DNA from: Ulota crispa
Lineage: Eukaryota > Streptophyta > Bryopsida > Orthotrichales > Orthotrichaceae
DNA: 64,000 nucleotides
Direction: 5' to 3'
Assembly (NCBI GenBank): GCA_963920765.1
Contig: OY987247.1
Span: 1,054,001 to 1,118,000, forward strand
A program made the translations under genes and the position numbers. This document shows, piece by piece, positions 35,854 through 48,172 of the stretch. How positions within the stretch are numbered: position 1 is the first letter of the stretch; each line of letters opens with the position of its first letter. The notes below the pieces were generated by a model. That model did not search any database. It was given only the letters and a program-made list of their open reading frames with translations, and had not been told where the DNA came from.

Positions 35854-36580
35854 TTAACCTCTAAAGGACCACTTGTCCCTACAGAGGACAAATGGGATTT
35901 CAAGCATGTACTTATGGCTAAACTACTTTGTGTATTTTTTTGAAACTTTTATGGAAAATGGGGAATTCAAAGATCTATGTGGGCATTTAATTTTTTGCTC
36001 ATTCCAACATTTATTGAAGAAGCTAAAAATGAGTTTATGAGAATTGTAGTTCAATGAGCAGCCCAAAAAAATCCTTAAAAATTGCATGTTTTAGAAATAA
36101 AAATTTGAGGATAGTTCTTTAGACTTACATATATGTGGGAAGCTTTGAATCATTCAATTCTAATTGGTGAGATAAAAGTTTTGAGAAGTTTTAGTTTGCG
36201 GGTAGGTGTGGGAAATCTCAATACTATTGATACACGCAATCTAAAACTTCTCAAAACTTTTATCTCACCAATTAGAATTGAATGATTCAAAGCTTCCCAC
36301 ACATACATAAGTCTAAAGAACTAATCTCAAATTTTTATTTCTAAAAAATGCAATTTTTAAGGATTTTTTGGGCTGCCCACTGAATTACAATTCTCAAAAA
36401 TTCATTTTTAGCTTCTTCAATAAATGTTGGAATGAGCAAAAAATTAGATGCTCACACAAATCTTTGAATTCCCCATCTTCCATCAAAGTTTCAAAAAAAT
36501 TCGTAAAGTAGTTTAGCCAAAAGTACATGCCCAAAATCCCATTTGTCCCCTGTAGGGACAAGTGGTCCTTTAGGGGTTAA
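35854..36580. mobile_element. long fold-back TTAA element (about 350-bp arms)
   Basis: TTAACCTCTAAAGGACCACT at the left and AGTGGTCCTTTAGGGGTTAA at the right. Nearly the whole 727 bp is a single inverted repeat with a loop near 36208-36240. TTAA is present at both edges. The high arm similarity suggests a fairly young insertion or gene conversion between arms. Confidence 0.85.
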
Positions 36581-36659
36581 AACAAATTACTCAACAATTT
36601 TCAATATGCAATTTATTTTATCAAAAGCAAAAGCAGAGAGATATAATAAATAAAAGTTA

Positions 36660-37597
36660 TTAACCCCTAAAGGATCATTGTCCCTTTGGGGGACAAATGG
36701 GATTTTGGGCTTGTACCTACGGCTAAACTACTTTGTTTGATTTTTGTGACTTTTATGGAAGATGGGGAATTCAAAGATCTATGTGGTTGTCTAATTTTTT
36801 CTTCATTTGGCATTTAACAAAAAATTTATCCCTGAATTTATGAAAATTTGGGGTGGATTGCCTATCTAGGTAGTCCAAAAAACTTTTTTAAAATTCATAC
36901 TTGTCAAAAATAAATTTTGAAATTGGTTCTTTAGATTTTTTTAATACATGGAAAGCTTTAAATCATTCAATTTCAATCAATGACATGAAAATTATGTGGA
37001 GTTTTTGTTTGTGGGCAGTTATGGATTCTCTACTCTAAAATAAACTTTGAAGTCCTTTACTAAACTCACTTTTCAATGTTTTGGAAAAAAAAATGAAACC
37101 AAATGAAGTAGATTATTTATCACAACATTATAACCGTTGGTATTGGTATTTTTCATTTCAGTAATTAGATTCTTGAGAATTTAGTGTTTTGACTCATTCT
37201 TTACTTCATTTTACTTAATAAAGTTTTGCCCATGTGTTGTGTATTTCCAACTGATTTGAAAATTCTTCCATATACACCTAAATTGATCTCCTAAACGGTA
37301 AATTAAAAAGCACAACTTTGGGTAGAGCAATTCTTTTCATGTAAGAGTGGTCAAAGGATTCTGAAATTTACGGGCAGCAAGGAAAAGAAACTTTTTACTT
37401 CACTTCAGACGTAAATATCATCCTCCTCTCCATCTAGAATGACATGAATTTTTTCCCTCAAGTACCTCTTCTTGTCTAAGGCAAGATCTTCTAGTTAAAT
37501 TTCCAAAAAAAAAAAAACCCCCTTCTTACTCATCCCCTCGAAGTGGCAATTCTTAATGATTTGGCAAGAAAAAAGGGCTTGATCCTTTAGGGGTTAA
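36660..37597. mobile_element. TTAA-bounded element, 938 bp
   Basis: TTAACCCCTAAAGGATC at the left and GATCCTTTAGGGGTTAA at the right, a perfect 17-bp inverted terminus including TTAA. The left half is closely related to 35854-36207 and 49381-49830. No transposase frame. Confidence 0.8.
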
Positions 37598-37779
37598 TGA
37601 GCATTTTTTTCAAAAATTTATTTACCATTATGGATAAGCAGTCTACTTTTAAGAAACACATTGAACAATACAATATTTTACATTCAAATGATTTTCACGT
37701 GCATTTATTCTTGTTTAACTAATGAACTATTCTTTGGAAAGACCAAAGTCAAAAAACGTTATTAGAATATCCTTGACTC

Positions 37780-38968
37780 CAAAAGAATTGTTGTGGTGTT
37801 GTCCCCTTAGAGGACAAATGGGATTTTGGCTATGGACCTATGGCTAAATTATTTTGTGGGATTTTTAGAAACTTTTGTTGAAGGTGGGCAATTCAAAAGT
37901 ATATATGGGCAACTAAAATTTTCTTTAACCCAACATTTGACAAAGAAGTTATGCAAGAAGTTATCAAGGGGAAGTTAGGACACCTTGGGCAACCCAAAAA
38001 ACTCTTTTAAAAATCACATTTTGTTTTCAAATAAAAACATGAAGTCCGTTCTTTGAATTTATAAATAAGTGAAAAGCTTTGAATCATTCAATTCCAAACA
38101 ATGCAATGAAAATTATAGAGGAGTTTTTGTTTCTTTTTTCTTTGCTAGCTTTATTATTTGAACAACATACAAATTAATGTATAGTGTAATCAATAAAATG
38201 AATACTTCCAACATTTCAAATAGCATATTCCTGTTTCTTTGTTTGCATTTGCATGGATGACTGTTAGTTCCTATCTATTTATATAACAAGATACGATTTC
38301 CCAATCTGGCAATCCTTTTACCACGTGGAAAATAAACCTATGTGGGTAAAAACTTGCTTGGGAAAAAGACTTGCATAGGTCGTAGGTAAAAATCTGCGCA
38401 GGTAAATACTTGCGTGAGAAGAAAACAAATGCATGGATAAGAAATTGTATGTGTAAGAAAATGCACAAGCAAATAATAAAAAAATGTAGCAAAATTGCGT
38501 GGGTAAATATTTAAAAAGATTGTGTGAATAATCACTATGTAGGTTAAGAAAAAATTGTAGGTAAAAAACAAATAATATTTTTTTGTGTGAGAAAACAATG
38601 ACGTTCATTTTGCTGCATGGATAAAAAAACTCTATGGGTATAAAACAAAAAATGTTTTATTGCAAGGGAATGTTTCATAGACAAAAATAAATGTTTTATT
38701 GTATGGGTAAAGTTTGAAATTTGAGTGCGCAAATAAAAAGTAAGTAAGCACTATTTTCTTGCAAATGAGATATGTTTTGCGTAATTGGGCCTAAAATTAT
38801 TTTGTGTCTTGTCAGACTAACGGGTGCCTCTACTAGTTTTGGTGTAGAAACTCTCCAAATTCTCATGCTCTCATTTCCTATTGTAAAGCATCCCCAACAT
38901 TGCCTCAACTAATCAACAATGTCCCACTTTGCCGTTACCTCAAATAATTCAAAAATCATATATGTACA
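37780..38968. repeat. TTAA-family fragment and AT-rich spacer
   Basis: 37785-38125 repeats the left half of the 36660 element without a clear terminus. The remainder to 38968 is AT-rich with many short minus-strand frames rich in Phe, Tyr and Leu, which reflects composition rather than a gene. Confidence 0.5.
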
Positions 38969-39383
38969 AGGAATTGCTAAAGCCACACCTAAAGTTGTTC
39001 ATGCCACACTCCAAAGTGTGCTTTGAGCATGAAATGTGAGAATTAATGTTGATTCTTTTGATTTGGATCAAACAAATTGTTTCACCTCTACCATTCTAAT
39101 GCTATATTAAAAAAAAAAACGGAAGTGCTTGAATTTGAAAGTAAAAATAAATGACTTTTGAAACACTTATAGCAAAAACACATCAAAAAATAGCAATGAT
39201 CTTGTAGAAGTTTAACAAAAATTTGTTTTTATTTTTCTTTCTTTCAAAGAGGTGGTGATGCCATGATTGAATGAATGATGTGTGGACCACCTGAATAAAC
39301 AAAAAATTGCATTAAATTCTCAAATTACATGCTCATAAGGGTGTGGCATTAGCAATATTTTTGGGTGTGGCATTAGCAATTCC
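38969..39383. mobile_element. fold-back MITE with GGAATTGCTAAAGCCACACC ends
   Basis: Left GGAATTGCTAAAGCCACACC; right GGTGTGGCATTAGCAATTCC. A second partial terminus repeats just inside the right end (GGTGTGGCATTAGCAATATT). Length 415 bp, non-coding. A (TA)n run follows at 39385-39402. Confidence 0.75.
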
Positions 39384-39445
39384 CTATATATATATATATA
39401 TGACGTGTTTGATCCTGCCATATCCAACTCCTAACACTCTATGCA

Positions 39446-40399
39446 TTAACCCCTAAAGGACCGCGGCCTTTTTTGTGAATTTTAGTGTAAAACTGCCATT
39501 TTTGGGAGAGTGAGTAGAATAGAAAAAAAAACTTTTTTTTGGAAAATCCAACCGTAGGATCTTGGCCTAGACTATGGGAGGTACTTCTTGGAAAAAAATC
39601 AGCTCAATCTAAATGTTGAGGAGTGAGATATTTACATCCAAAGAGAAGAAGAAATTTTTTTTCTTTACTGCCAGAATTTTTTAGAAGCCTTTGACCATTA
39701 ATAACCCAAAAAAATTACTCTATGCAAAGTTGGGGATTTTTTTTATCATGTCCAAAACCAAGTTAGGTATGTGTGGGAGAATTTTCAGATGAATTGGACA
39801 TGTGGATCATACTTTGTAAAATCCTACAATGCCGGAAGGTCTAGAATTTTACAAATACACTAGGCAAAATTGGAGGATTTATGTAAAATTTAGAAATCTG
39901 AATTACTTTAATCCAAAAGGTGAAAACCAAGGAATCTTAGTTTACTACAACTTGGAAAAATAAAAAGTAAAAAATCAAATACACACAGAGCTCAAAAAAG
40001 TAAAGCAAAAAGTTTTACAAGGGGGAAAAAGAATAGAGGTTTGGGAGTCCCATACCTACCCGCAAACTAAAACTTCTCATAACTTTCACATCATCTATCA
40101 AAATTGAATGATTCAAAGCTTCCTAAATACATAAAAATCTAAAGAACCAATTTCAAAAAAAAGAATTTAAAAATTTCATTTTTTTTTTGGGCTGCCAAAG
40201 GGTTCCCTGTTTTTCAGTTATTCATGCATAACTTCTTCAATAAATGTCAAAATGAAGAAAAAATTACATTCCCACGTAGATCTTTGAATTCCTCACCTTC
40301 AATAAAAGTTTAAAAAAATCACGCAAAGTAGTTTAGCCATAGGTACATGCCTGAAGTCCCATTTGTTCCTTGAAGGGACAACTGTCCTTTAGGGGTTAA
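39446..40399. mobile_element. TTAA-bounded element, 954 bp
   Basis: TTAACCCCTAAAGGAC at the left and GTCCTTTAGGGGTTAA at the right, with TTAA at both edges. The right half is the inverted relative of the 36660 element, including GGTACATGCC and CCCATTTGT. No coding capacity. Confidence 0.8.
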
Positions 40400-41136
40400 G
40401 GGGCACTTCACAAAGCATCTCACATCCCATTGAAACCTAGAATTTGATTGATATAGAGTCAAAAGTAGGGACTTGGCACTTTATACTACTTCCCAAGTCC
40501 CACATTCCAATTCAATGTGTTTTGCTCACATGATACCATTATCTGGAAGCTTTGACGCAAAATAAGGTGGGAATTCTCTCAAGGTTTGAATTGACCATTT
40601 TGGTACACCCATCTTTCAACCTAAGTCTCATCAATATTTGTGCTTAAAACATTCACAGCTTTCTTCAATATTCCTTTTAAACCTCAATAACCTACTGAAG
40701 TCGAGATTTTGCATTGAGGTGGGACTTGCAAACATTGAACATGCAATGTAGTGTGAACGGTTGAACTTAGATGGTATGTGTTTTTGAGAGGTTAGGGTGG
40801 AAAATCTCAACTCTTCCATTTCCCCAGAATCGTGTAAAAGTGTACATATTTACCATAGACAGAGATTGAATTTGAGAACTCTGAATTCGAGTTTGGATTT
40901 AGTAACCCGGATTTAGTTTGGAACCATGGAGGAGGACAGAACTAACCAACTTCAACATAGAGATAGATGATTGTTTCTACTTTTATTCGAAAATGGAACA
41001 AAAAAACTGACCTTGACACCCTACAAAACGGCATGTCATCTAACCCCGACCTAGTTTAAAATGAATGATTTCACAATGCCTTCTTCTCCAAGTAATTCCA
41101 ACGAAGTTGGGAACTCGAAATTGCAGGACTCGACTG

Positions 41137-41545
41137 AGGTGCCGCCACATCGACATGACACCTGAATTCAAGAGAATTTGCACCAGTACAATCGCGTCTA
41201 CAAAGCTTGTCACGTCATTCCATTGGTTCGGAGATGGAGGGCTCGACAATAAATACCAGCCTAGAATCAACCCTCTCATACGCTCTATCGGCTCTCCAGG
41301 TACGTCTCTTTCTCCTTCCCTCTTGCCTTGCTCTTCTTTCTCTCTACTAGTTCTCCTCTCCTTGTCTCGCACGAGAGGGGGAGCGGCTCCAGCGCGGCTC
41401 TCCAGGTACGTCTCTCTCCTCTCTTCTTTCTCTATGCTGACTCTTGTCTCCTTGTCTTGACATGACGGCAGGAGCAGGAGCGGGAGCGGCGGGAGTCAAA
41501 ACTACTAACCCGTGGTTGATGCAGGTCCCCGTCCCGTTGCGCCTC
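41137..41545 (+). promoter_or_regulatory. promoter-like module with leader intron, copy B
   Basis: GC-richer island homologous to 49854-50325. It has an inverted CCAAT box (CATTGG at about 41221), a TATA-like ACAATAAATACCAG at 41246, a donor GTACGT at 41300 (duplicated at 41405), a UACUAAC-type branch site near 41500, and an acceptor TGATGCAG at 41524. The following exon starts GTCCCCGTCCCGTTGCG. It points rightward, antisense to the RPA49 remnant. The intact RPA49 locus lacks it. Source gene unknown. Confidence 0.55.
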
Positions 41546-41619
41546 AACCTGAGCACATTGACGAACAACAAGAAACAGGGAAACTAAAACACAAACCAGA
41601 AAGAAAGTTGCCTGCGTAC

Positions 41620-43114
41620 CTCACCTCTGATCCTTGGAAGACCAGAAAGAATAGAGTTGGGTTACTTTTGCTGGCGAAGTGCTTCTTCATATCTTTGGGC
41701 TTCTTAGCTGCTGCCTTCAACTCATGCACAATCCAACCCTTGCGGAGTATTGGCAGAAACATCAGGTGGTGGAACATTGCGCACAACCGATTGGTTAGCC
41801 TGCTGCACCGCTTGCTCGTTGGTGAGAAGAGCCTCATTTTCACCAGCCTCCTGGAAAAATCTCCCAAAGATCCGCGGTATCTCCCAAGCTCTCCTCCCTC
41901 ACAATTCCTCTCTCCATCCGTTGTGCCTGCAAAAACAATCAGCACAACCATCAACATGTTAAAAAAGAAGTGAATTTGAGTATCTACAATACTCTAAAGT
42001 TTCAAAAAAAGGATCATAAGATAAACACATAGTGAAACTTTGGAAATATGAATCTCTCCTAACAAATGCACCACATCGCATTGGATAAATCTTCGTAATA
42101 GTAGCTTTATGCACTGCATGTTAAAACTGTATGAAATATTTGCAACTCACCCGCATATTGCTCTTCTGGCTGCCAAAAGTTTCTACCGGCATTCTCCTCT
42201 TTGCCAATTCTTGTTCTCTTGTATCTACCACATGCTCTTCCTCATCTACCCATTCATACTCTGGACATACCCCTCACTCTTGGCTCCATTCTGAGAATCT
42301 GGACCGTTCATCCCATCTTTCTACAAGCATCTCAACTCAAAATCATGAGATGAAACGAAAACCTACAATGCAATGACAAAATATCAAGGATTCCATCGTG
42401 GGCACATCAGAACCAAAGTTATATAGATTGAAGTTATGGACATTTCAAGCATGCATAACACAGTGCTGATTGCATAAGAAAGTGTGGAGACGCTCACTCC
42501 CAAACGATAAAGAGTACGAGGTTCTAAAGCGACCGATACAATTGACGAGACTGTGAAAAATAGGGAAAAAGTTATACCACCAGATTCAATGCAGGTGGTT
42601 GCATGTGTTGGTGAGAAAAAGCAAAGAAAATGGGACAAAGATAAATCCTCCTCCACTTCACTACCAGAAAACAAGATATCCAATCTGAGCTTCTTAGTTC
42701 TCTAGGGTTTCACGGTTCTTTAGGGTTTCATGGCCTTTTAGGGTTTCCCGGTTATTGGTTAGAATCTCGAGTTTTTCTGGAATGCAAAATGATGTCGAAG
42801 GTATTAGGACACAAGCGCACATGCACAATTCAACAACTATTCCATATTTGTGAAAACTTTCGAAATGGAAAATGACTGGTTGATGATAACTCAAACTCGG
42901 CAAAAGAGAAGTAAGCTACCTTTTGGTCGGAACCTCCGAGAGGATCGAACCCTGTGGGGAAGTAGGCCACGAAAGAGCGAGGGCAGCCATCTCCGGACGG
43001 CACGTAATCCATCTTCGCATCCTGTTGTACAGGTTTCGCTACCGTCTTCACTACCATCGTCGTCGCCTTCTTTTTCTTCTTCCTGGGGTGGTGCTCCGAC
43101 GACGTGGCGTCCAT
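41620..43114 (-). pseudogene. RPA49 copy B, truncated and frameshifted
   Basis: Exon 1 (43114-42920) starts MDATSSEHHPRKKKKK and keeps the donor site, but has lost about 73 codons in frame, from after PLGGSD to QK, removing the VDFVGMNYAGEAA core. Exon 2 (42302-42151) has gained 8 bases. Exon 3 (41926-41620) has lost 41. Both shift the frame. No exon 4 is present; instead, the promoter-like module joins within former intron 3 at about 41545. The upstream region with telo-boxes is retained. Not expected to make A49. Confidence 0.85.
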
Positions 43115-43199
43115 CTTCGTTCGTTTTACAGCGGAGGCGTGCGAGGATGCGAATCAAAATCACAGAACTACGACGACTCGATTGCGTGATTCCGATGGA

Positions 43200-43325
43200 A
43201 GCCAGCTCCAGATCCTCAAACCCTAAACCCGATTCCTCCAGATTTCATAACCCTAAATCTGCTACGTCGTGTGCAAGAAGGCAGATTGAGAGCAAGGGAG
43301 GGGCTAGGGTTTAGGGTTTAAGGCC
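43200..43325 (-). promoter_or_regulatory. retained telo-box promoter of RPA49 copy B
   Basis: AAACCCTAAACCC at about 43218, ATAACCCTAAAT at about 43247, and TAGGGTTTAGGGTTTAA at 43305-43321 mirror the layout upstream of the intact gene, so this copy may still be transcribed leftward. Confidence 0.5.
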
Positions 43326-43427
43326 GAAGTGGGAATGCTTTTACTATCAACGATTTTTCTGCTCTTCAGTTGTGTGCAACCGAGTAAGTTCTTTTGGCGA
43401 GTAAACTTCTTTTTTTCCTATTGAATT

Positions 43428-43964
43428 TTAACCACTAAACGACAAAGCAGCCCTTTGCAACCAATACAATATGGGGTATTTTTCTTGTATTTGGACTGCA
43501 TTTGCACCTTTATTATATTTGTGATCAACAAAGAAGTTAGCACATAGATCAATGTTGTTTTAGTGTGGTAGTCAAGATCCCAAATTAAAACCTTTTGTTG
43601 GTAGCAAATCTTAGTTATATAGCAGTGTACATCAGGGTTTAATTTTTTATTTTGTTAAGGTAGAGCAACTAGCACCCCAAAATGCAAGTGTGTAAGGAAA
43701 ATTTGACTAAAATTGGAATAAATGAATGATATATGGAAATTCATCCAAAACAATACTAATATAAGCTACTTTCATCCAAAATCTGGCGAATTGGGATCCT
43801 GCACCAAGAAGGATCTGATGGTTTCATCCAATTTATCACACATATTTCTTAGCGTAAAGGTAGCCAGCTGACTATTGAGGTAAGATTAAGGCCAAAATTT
43901 GCCAAAAAATTAAACGCTGACTTACATTATTTGTGTACTAGTAGCTCGGTCCTTTAATGGTTAA
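43428..43964. mobile_element. TTAA-bounded element, variant ends
   Basis: TTAACCACTAAACGAC at the left and CCTTTAATGGTTAA at the right. The ends are less conserved than the other members, but they keep TTAA at both edges and the CCTTTA tract. Confidence 0.5.
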
Positions 43965-45499
43965 GAAATGAAAAAGATGTGGCTACAAAAGAAAAAATAC
44001 ACCAAAATAGGTACAAGTAATTCAGAAAAAATAACCAACCATTGATAGGACCATGTGGAAATTCAAGTAGATACATCTGTATGAAGTGTTTAGTAGCATG
44101 ACATTATTTCATCCTTATCTTTCTCTCAAGATAATTAACCCTCGTTCATTATGATTACAAAAAAAACATGAATAGGGGTGCAAGGTGATTAAATCTTTCA
44201 AATGGTTATAAAGCCTCAATTCCCTTCAATACTTTACTTTAGATGAGACTAAACAAACAACACAAATGTTCCATATCTTACTGTAACCCCCTAAATGTTG
44301 TAAAATTACGATGCAAGCTTAAATGTGTTTGTAAAACATGACCTTGAATTTTCCGAAAATTCTCATCAAACAAATAAAAAACCTGTCATATGTTTCAAAA
44401 TCATTAACACAAATTTTTAAAAATATTTATGAATCTTCAATGAACCGATGTAAAAGTACTTAGCTTTAATCACAATTGGCAAAAAATAAATTTTGCATTC
44501 TTTTATAATGAAAAAGTTATTTGATAACAATAGCATCTGCACGTGCTTTTGACGTTGAGCTTTTCTCACTTAAACTTATCCTCTAATGCCTGACGGGTGT
44601 TGTAGAGAAAAATTAGGCCAAAACTGCCATTTTCATTTTTCGATGATTTATTTAGTTCCAAATTTGCTAAAGTGTAATATACAAGCAAGACAACGTGTGA
44701 AAAAAAATTGAGCCCATTTCACCTCATAGATTGTATGATTATAACATTCAAAGTGAGAAAAACTTTTTTTTTTCATTTTTGCAAAACAAGATCAGCAATT
44801 TTGAGCCCTCCTAATGTTTAATGTTTGGTCTACACAAAAACAAGAGTTTTGACCGTTCACAAGTGTATGATGTTAGGTTCACTCATAAAAAGTATTAGAA
44901 TTAAATTTAGCTTATTCTAAATCACCCTGTAATGCAAGGAGGTTTGGTGACTTGGCACTACACATAAATTTTTTCATGATTTCTTGTGCAATAAGGAAGT
45001 AGTTTTTAAAATTTGAACAGCAAAAAGTTAGAGATAAAAATCAAGAATATGCAAAAAAAATGTTCAAGATCTTTGGGCTAATAGATTGAAAGGTAATAGG
45101 GCCTAAAGTTAGAAAAACATGTTTTTTCTTGAAACCGCTCAAACACAGTTAACAAAGTTTGACTCCTCTTACAATGTGATGCGAGAGCTCAAAATTTTTT
45201 TTTTTTAACAATTATGTACCATATTTTGTTAGTTATATACTTATGCCAAGTTTCAAAAGTTGATGAGAGTTTTAGCATAAGACTCTCCAAAGATGCCCAA
45301 ACTTCCCAAGGTGCCCAAATTCTTTTGGGCATCATAACTTTTTACTTGAGCATGCAATTAGAGTTTTCTTTTTTCACACAAAGGTATTAATTGAGTGCAC
45401 CTTGTCTCCAAATTTCACAAATATGCGCCAATAATTGGCTTCATAGGAACCTACCCAAAAGTTCAACCATTTGCTGAACAAACTTTTGTGGTTTAGGGG
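43965..45499. other. gene-free AT-rich stretch ending in a TTTAGGGGTTAA terminus
   Basis: No recognisable coding sequence. The right edge GGTTTAGGGGTTAA at 45490-45503 is a TTAA-family terminus; its left partner is uncertain. Confidence 0.45.
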
Positions 45500-45580
45500 T
45501 TAACCCCTCAACGCCCCAATAGCAAAAAACTTGTTGCAATCCTTGTGTATTCTGTGATACCTGGGACGTTGAGGGGTTAA
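45500..45580. mobile_element. 81-bp mini TTAA element
   Basis: TTAACCCCTCAACG at the left and CGTTGAGGGGTTAA (with an extra AC before it) at the right. It shares its left TTAA with the end of the preceding element. Similar miniatures occur at 48175-48253 (right TTAA decayed) and 53230-53308. Confidence 0.6.
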
Positions 45581-45694
45581 GAGACACACTCTTTTATCAA
45601 TACAATTCCCACAAACTACATGATTTGAGGAGCAAATTAAAAGAAAAAAAAAATCTATACAAGCTTTAGTTTGCAAATGGACTATATTACAACA

Positions 45695-46008
45695 AGGGAA
45701 AATTTCATGGATACCCCTAAAGTTTGCAATATTTTCATAGATACCCCTGCTTTTTCAGGAATTGCACAAATACCCTTGGACCAATAAATTTTAGGTGTTT
45801 GTTTTGTTGTGCATGCCACTTGCCTTCTTCGTTTGTGCACAAGCATAACAAGAAAGAAATAATTTGCGCACAAAGGAAGAAGGAAGTGACATGCCCCACA
45901 AAACAAGCACCTAAAATTATTGGTCCAAGGGTATTTGTGATATTTCCAAAAAAGCAGGAGTATCTATGAAATTATTGCAAACTTCAGGGGCATCCATGAA
46001 ACTTTCCG
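45695..46008. mobile_element. fold-back MITE family A, copy 4
   Basis: GGGAAAATTTCATGGATACC at the left; CATCCATGAAACTTTCC at the right. The outer flanks TTACAACAA and TTGCAACAA match at eight of nine positions, again a 9-bp duplication. Confidence 0.85.
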
Positions 46009-47765
46009 TTGCAACAAAACAATTTCTAGGAGTTGTTGGTCAAGTATCTATAGATTTAATTTGGGAAACTCATACATGCAAATGCCCTCCATTCTTCAGG
46101 ACCATCCAATTTCTCTGCCTAGTCATTGTTTCACCTTAGTTTAGACTTGCAAGTAAAAAGAGCATATGGTTTGTTGTCTGATACAAATGATCTCAATACA
46201 ATGCACTATTGTCCTTGCAGGTACTAAAGCAAGACCTCCAAACATGAATTTCAACAAAAATGGACTTTCCATGGAAAACGGAATCTGATATTTTGATTTT
46301 GAAGAATATTTGGTTCATGTTTGATAAAATGTTGTGTTCTATATTCCTCAGAGATAGTTCAAAGAAGTGAAGTCTCAGGGATTGCCTTTGAGAATCTCAA
46401 ATAATTACAACTTTGAGCTATAGTTATGCCTACATTTACGGTATGTTAGATTAAGGTGGAGTACAAAATACTCCCTCCATTTTTCCCTATTTACCTAATA
46501 TGATGTCAAAAACAATATTTCCAAAAAAAATGAGAAGCTATACTTGTTTTTCTTACAACAAAAAAAATTTCACTCCGTTTTTTATGGAATTTTCAATTTT
46601 ATTATATTTCATGTTTCCAACTTTAAAATGCAACTCATCATTTGATGTTTGAGTAAAAGAAGCACTTTCCCACACTACACACCAAGACAACCAAAATTTG
46701 CACATAAAGAGGGATGGAGAAGTTAGTTGAAGGCCTTGGTACAAAAGAAATCTATTCTCATCTTAGCTTATAGCTGCCATGTGGTTTTGAGTTACAAAAA
46801 GAATTCACCGTAAAACAAACCACCTTGAATTGGGTGTTGCAGCCATCTTAGGCAATAATCATTAACTAATCCTCGGATATAATGCACTTCTTATGCTTTT
46901 CAATCTAAAATACACACTTAGATAAATCTGCCTTCACCATTCACCACACACCAACGAACAATTCAACATTTGCACAAGAGAAGAAAGGAGAAACTAGTTG
47001 AGTTTATTGGTACCAAATAATTGAAAAGGGGCTCTTCTCAACCCCACCTTAAACCCTTACTGCAGTATGTTACAAAACTTGTCCTTTATTTTGTCTTCTT
47101 TTCCTAATTCCTAGCACAACAACAAAGGATTGAAAGTGTGCAATGTAGTTAGGATATTAGGAGCTAGGGAGGAAAGTTACTTTATTAGGTGCCGTTCATA
47201 AACAACTTCTCGGATACATTCCTTTTTTTAATGTTTACCAAACCAAGTACATGTATTTACAACTTCATGAGAAAAAGCTTAGAGCAGCCTTAGAGAGTTC
47301 TATCTTTACTGCAGCATCTAATTCAACAATCTCAACAAAAGCCCCAATTGCTTGAACCATACCAACAATACTTGTCAAAATTGGGTGCACAATTGCATAA
47401 ACTAGGTTTTCAAGCACAAAACTGTATCTTCCTTCCTTTACAATCATCTGTAGGAAGACCCATATTCAACATTGTCCAAGTGTATCACTGCTTGGGGAGT
47501 CGCTAGTTTAATATGCAGAAATTACATGAGAGATCGTAAAGGGTGGATTTTGTTTTTTAGATTTACAAATTACAAATTTTGCAGATTTTAGATAGGGTGG
47601 TAAAATGAATTTTGAGTTGGATTGGATATTATAAGGTATCTCTTTACTCACCACAATAGCAAAACAAATACATTTAGGGAAATTTAAGGGCCAAAAAACT
47701 ACAGGGTCCAATAAAATACTCTTGTACGAAGTGGTATAATTTAAAGATGTTTGAACTACATTGTT
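46009..47765. other. gene-free stretch
   Basis: No gene recognised. A 60-codon minus-strand frame at 47265-47447, preceded by TCCTACAG, reads as a hydrophobic, alanine-rich peptide (LENLVYAIVHPIL), but I cannot match it to a family and it has no visible neighbouring exons. Confidence 0.4.
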
Positions 47766-47880
47766 CAAGGAAACCATGTTCAAATCTACAAAAAGTTGAC
47801 AAAGAATGTAACCTAATTTACAATATATTGCAAGTTAGATCACAATTGTTGTCAACTTTTTGTAGATTTGACCATGGTTT
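47766..47880. repeat. short hairpin
   Basis: AATCTACAAAAAGTTGACAA and TTGTCAACTTTTTGTAGATT face each other across about 55 bases; the outer bases also pair (AAACCATG with CATGGTTT). This may be a small MITE or hairpin transcript. Confidence 0.6.
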
Positions 47881-47881
47881 T

Positions 47882-48172
47882 CTTATAGTATACTACACTA
47901 AATAGTGCATTTGGGTCGCCTCACACTAATTTCTTGACATTTTACATTATATAAATACTTACCAATACTACAATGAATTTCATTAATAATTACTACAACA
48001 AACTTTTTAACAACAATAAGACTTGGCAAAAACAACTAAGTTGTAAAAAATCAAACTAACGTTGTCCAACCCATAAGCCATGGGAAATCCTAGTATCTGA
48101 AAGAGTCGCATGCACCTCCAAGTGGCCAAGCAATGAGCAATGAGGTAACTTTTTAGGGTAAGGCAACCTAAT
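47882..48172. repeat. copy of the decarboxylase leader segment
   Basis: Matches 23378-23690 in the same orientation, from the ACTACACT start to the GGGTAAGGCAACCT end, with small indels. It contains neither the uORF nor any part of the main frame. Confidence 0.6.

Noticed and set aside
38271..38732. Overlapping Phe/Tyr/Leu-rich minus-strand frames as a membrane protein
   Set aside because: Three overlapping frames have the same composition; this is explained by AT-rich GGTAAA-type simple sequence.
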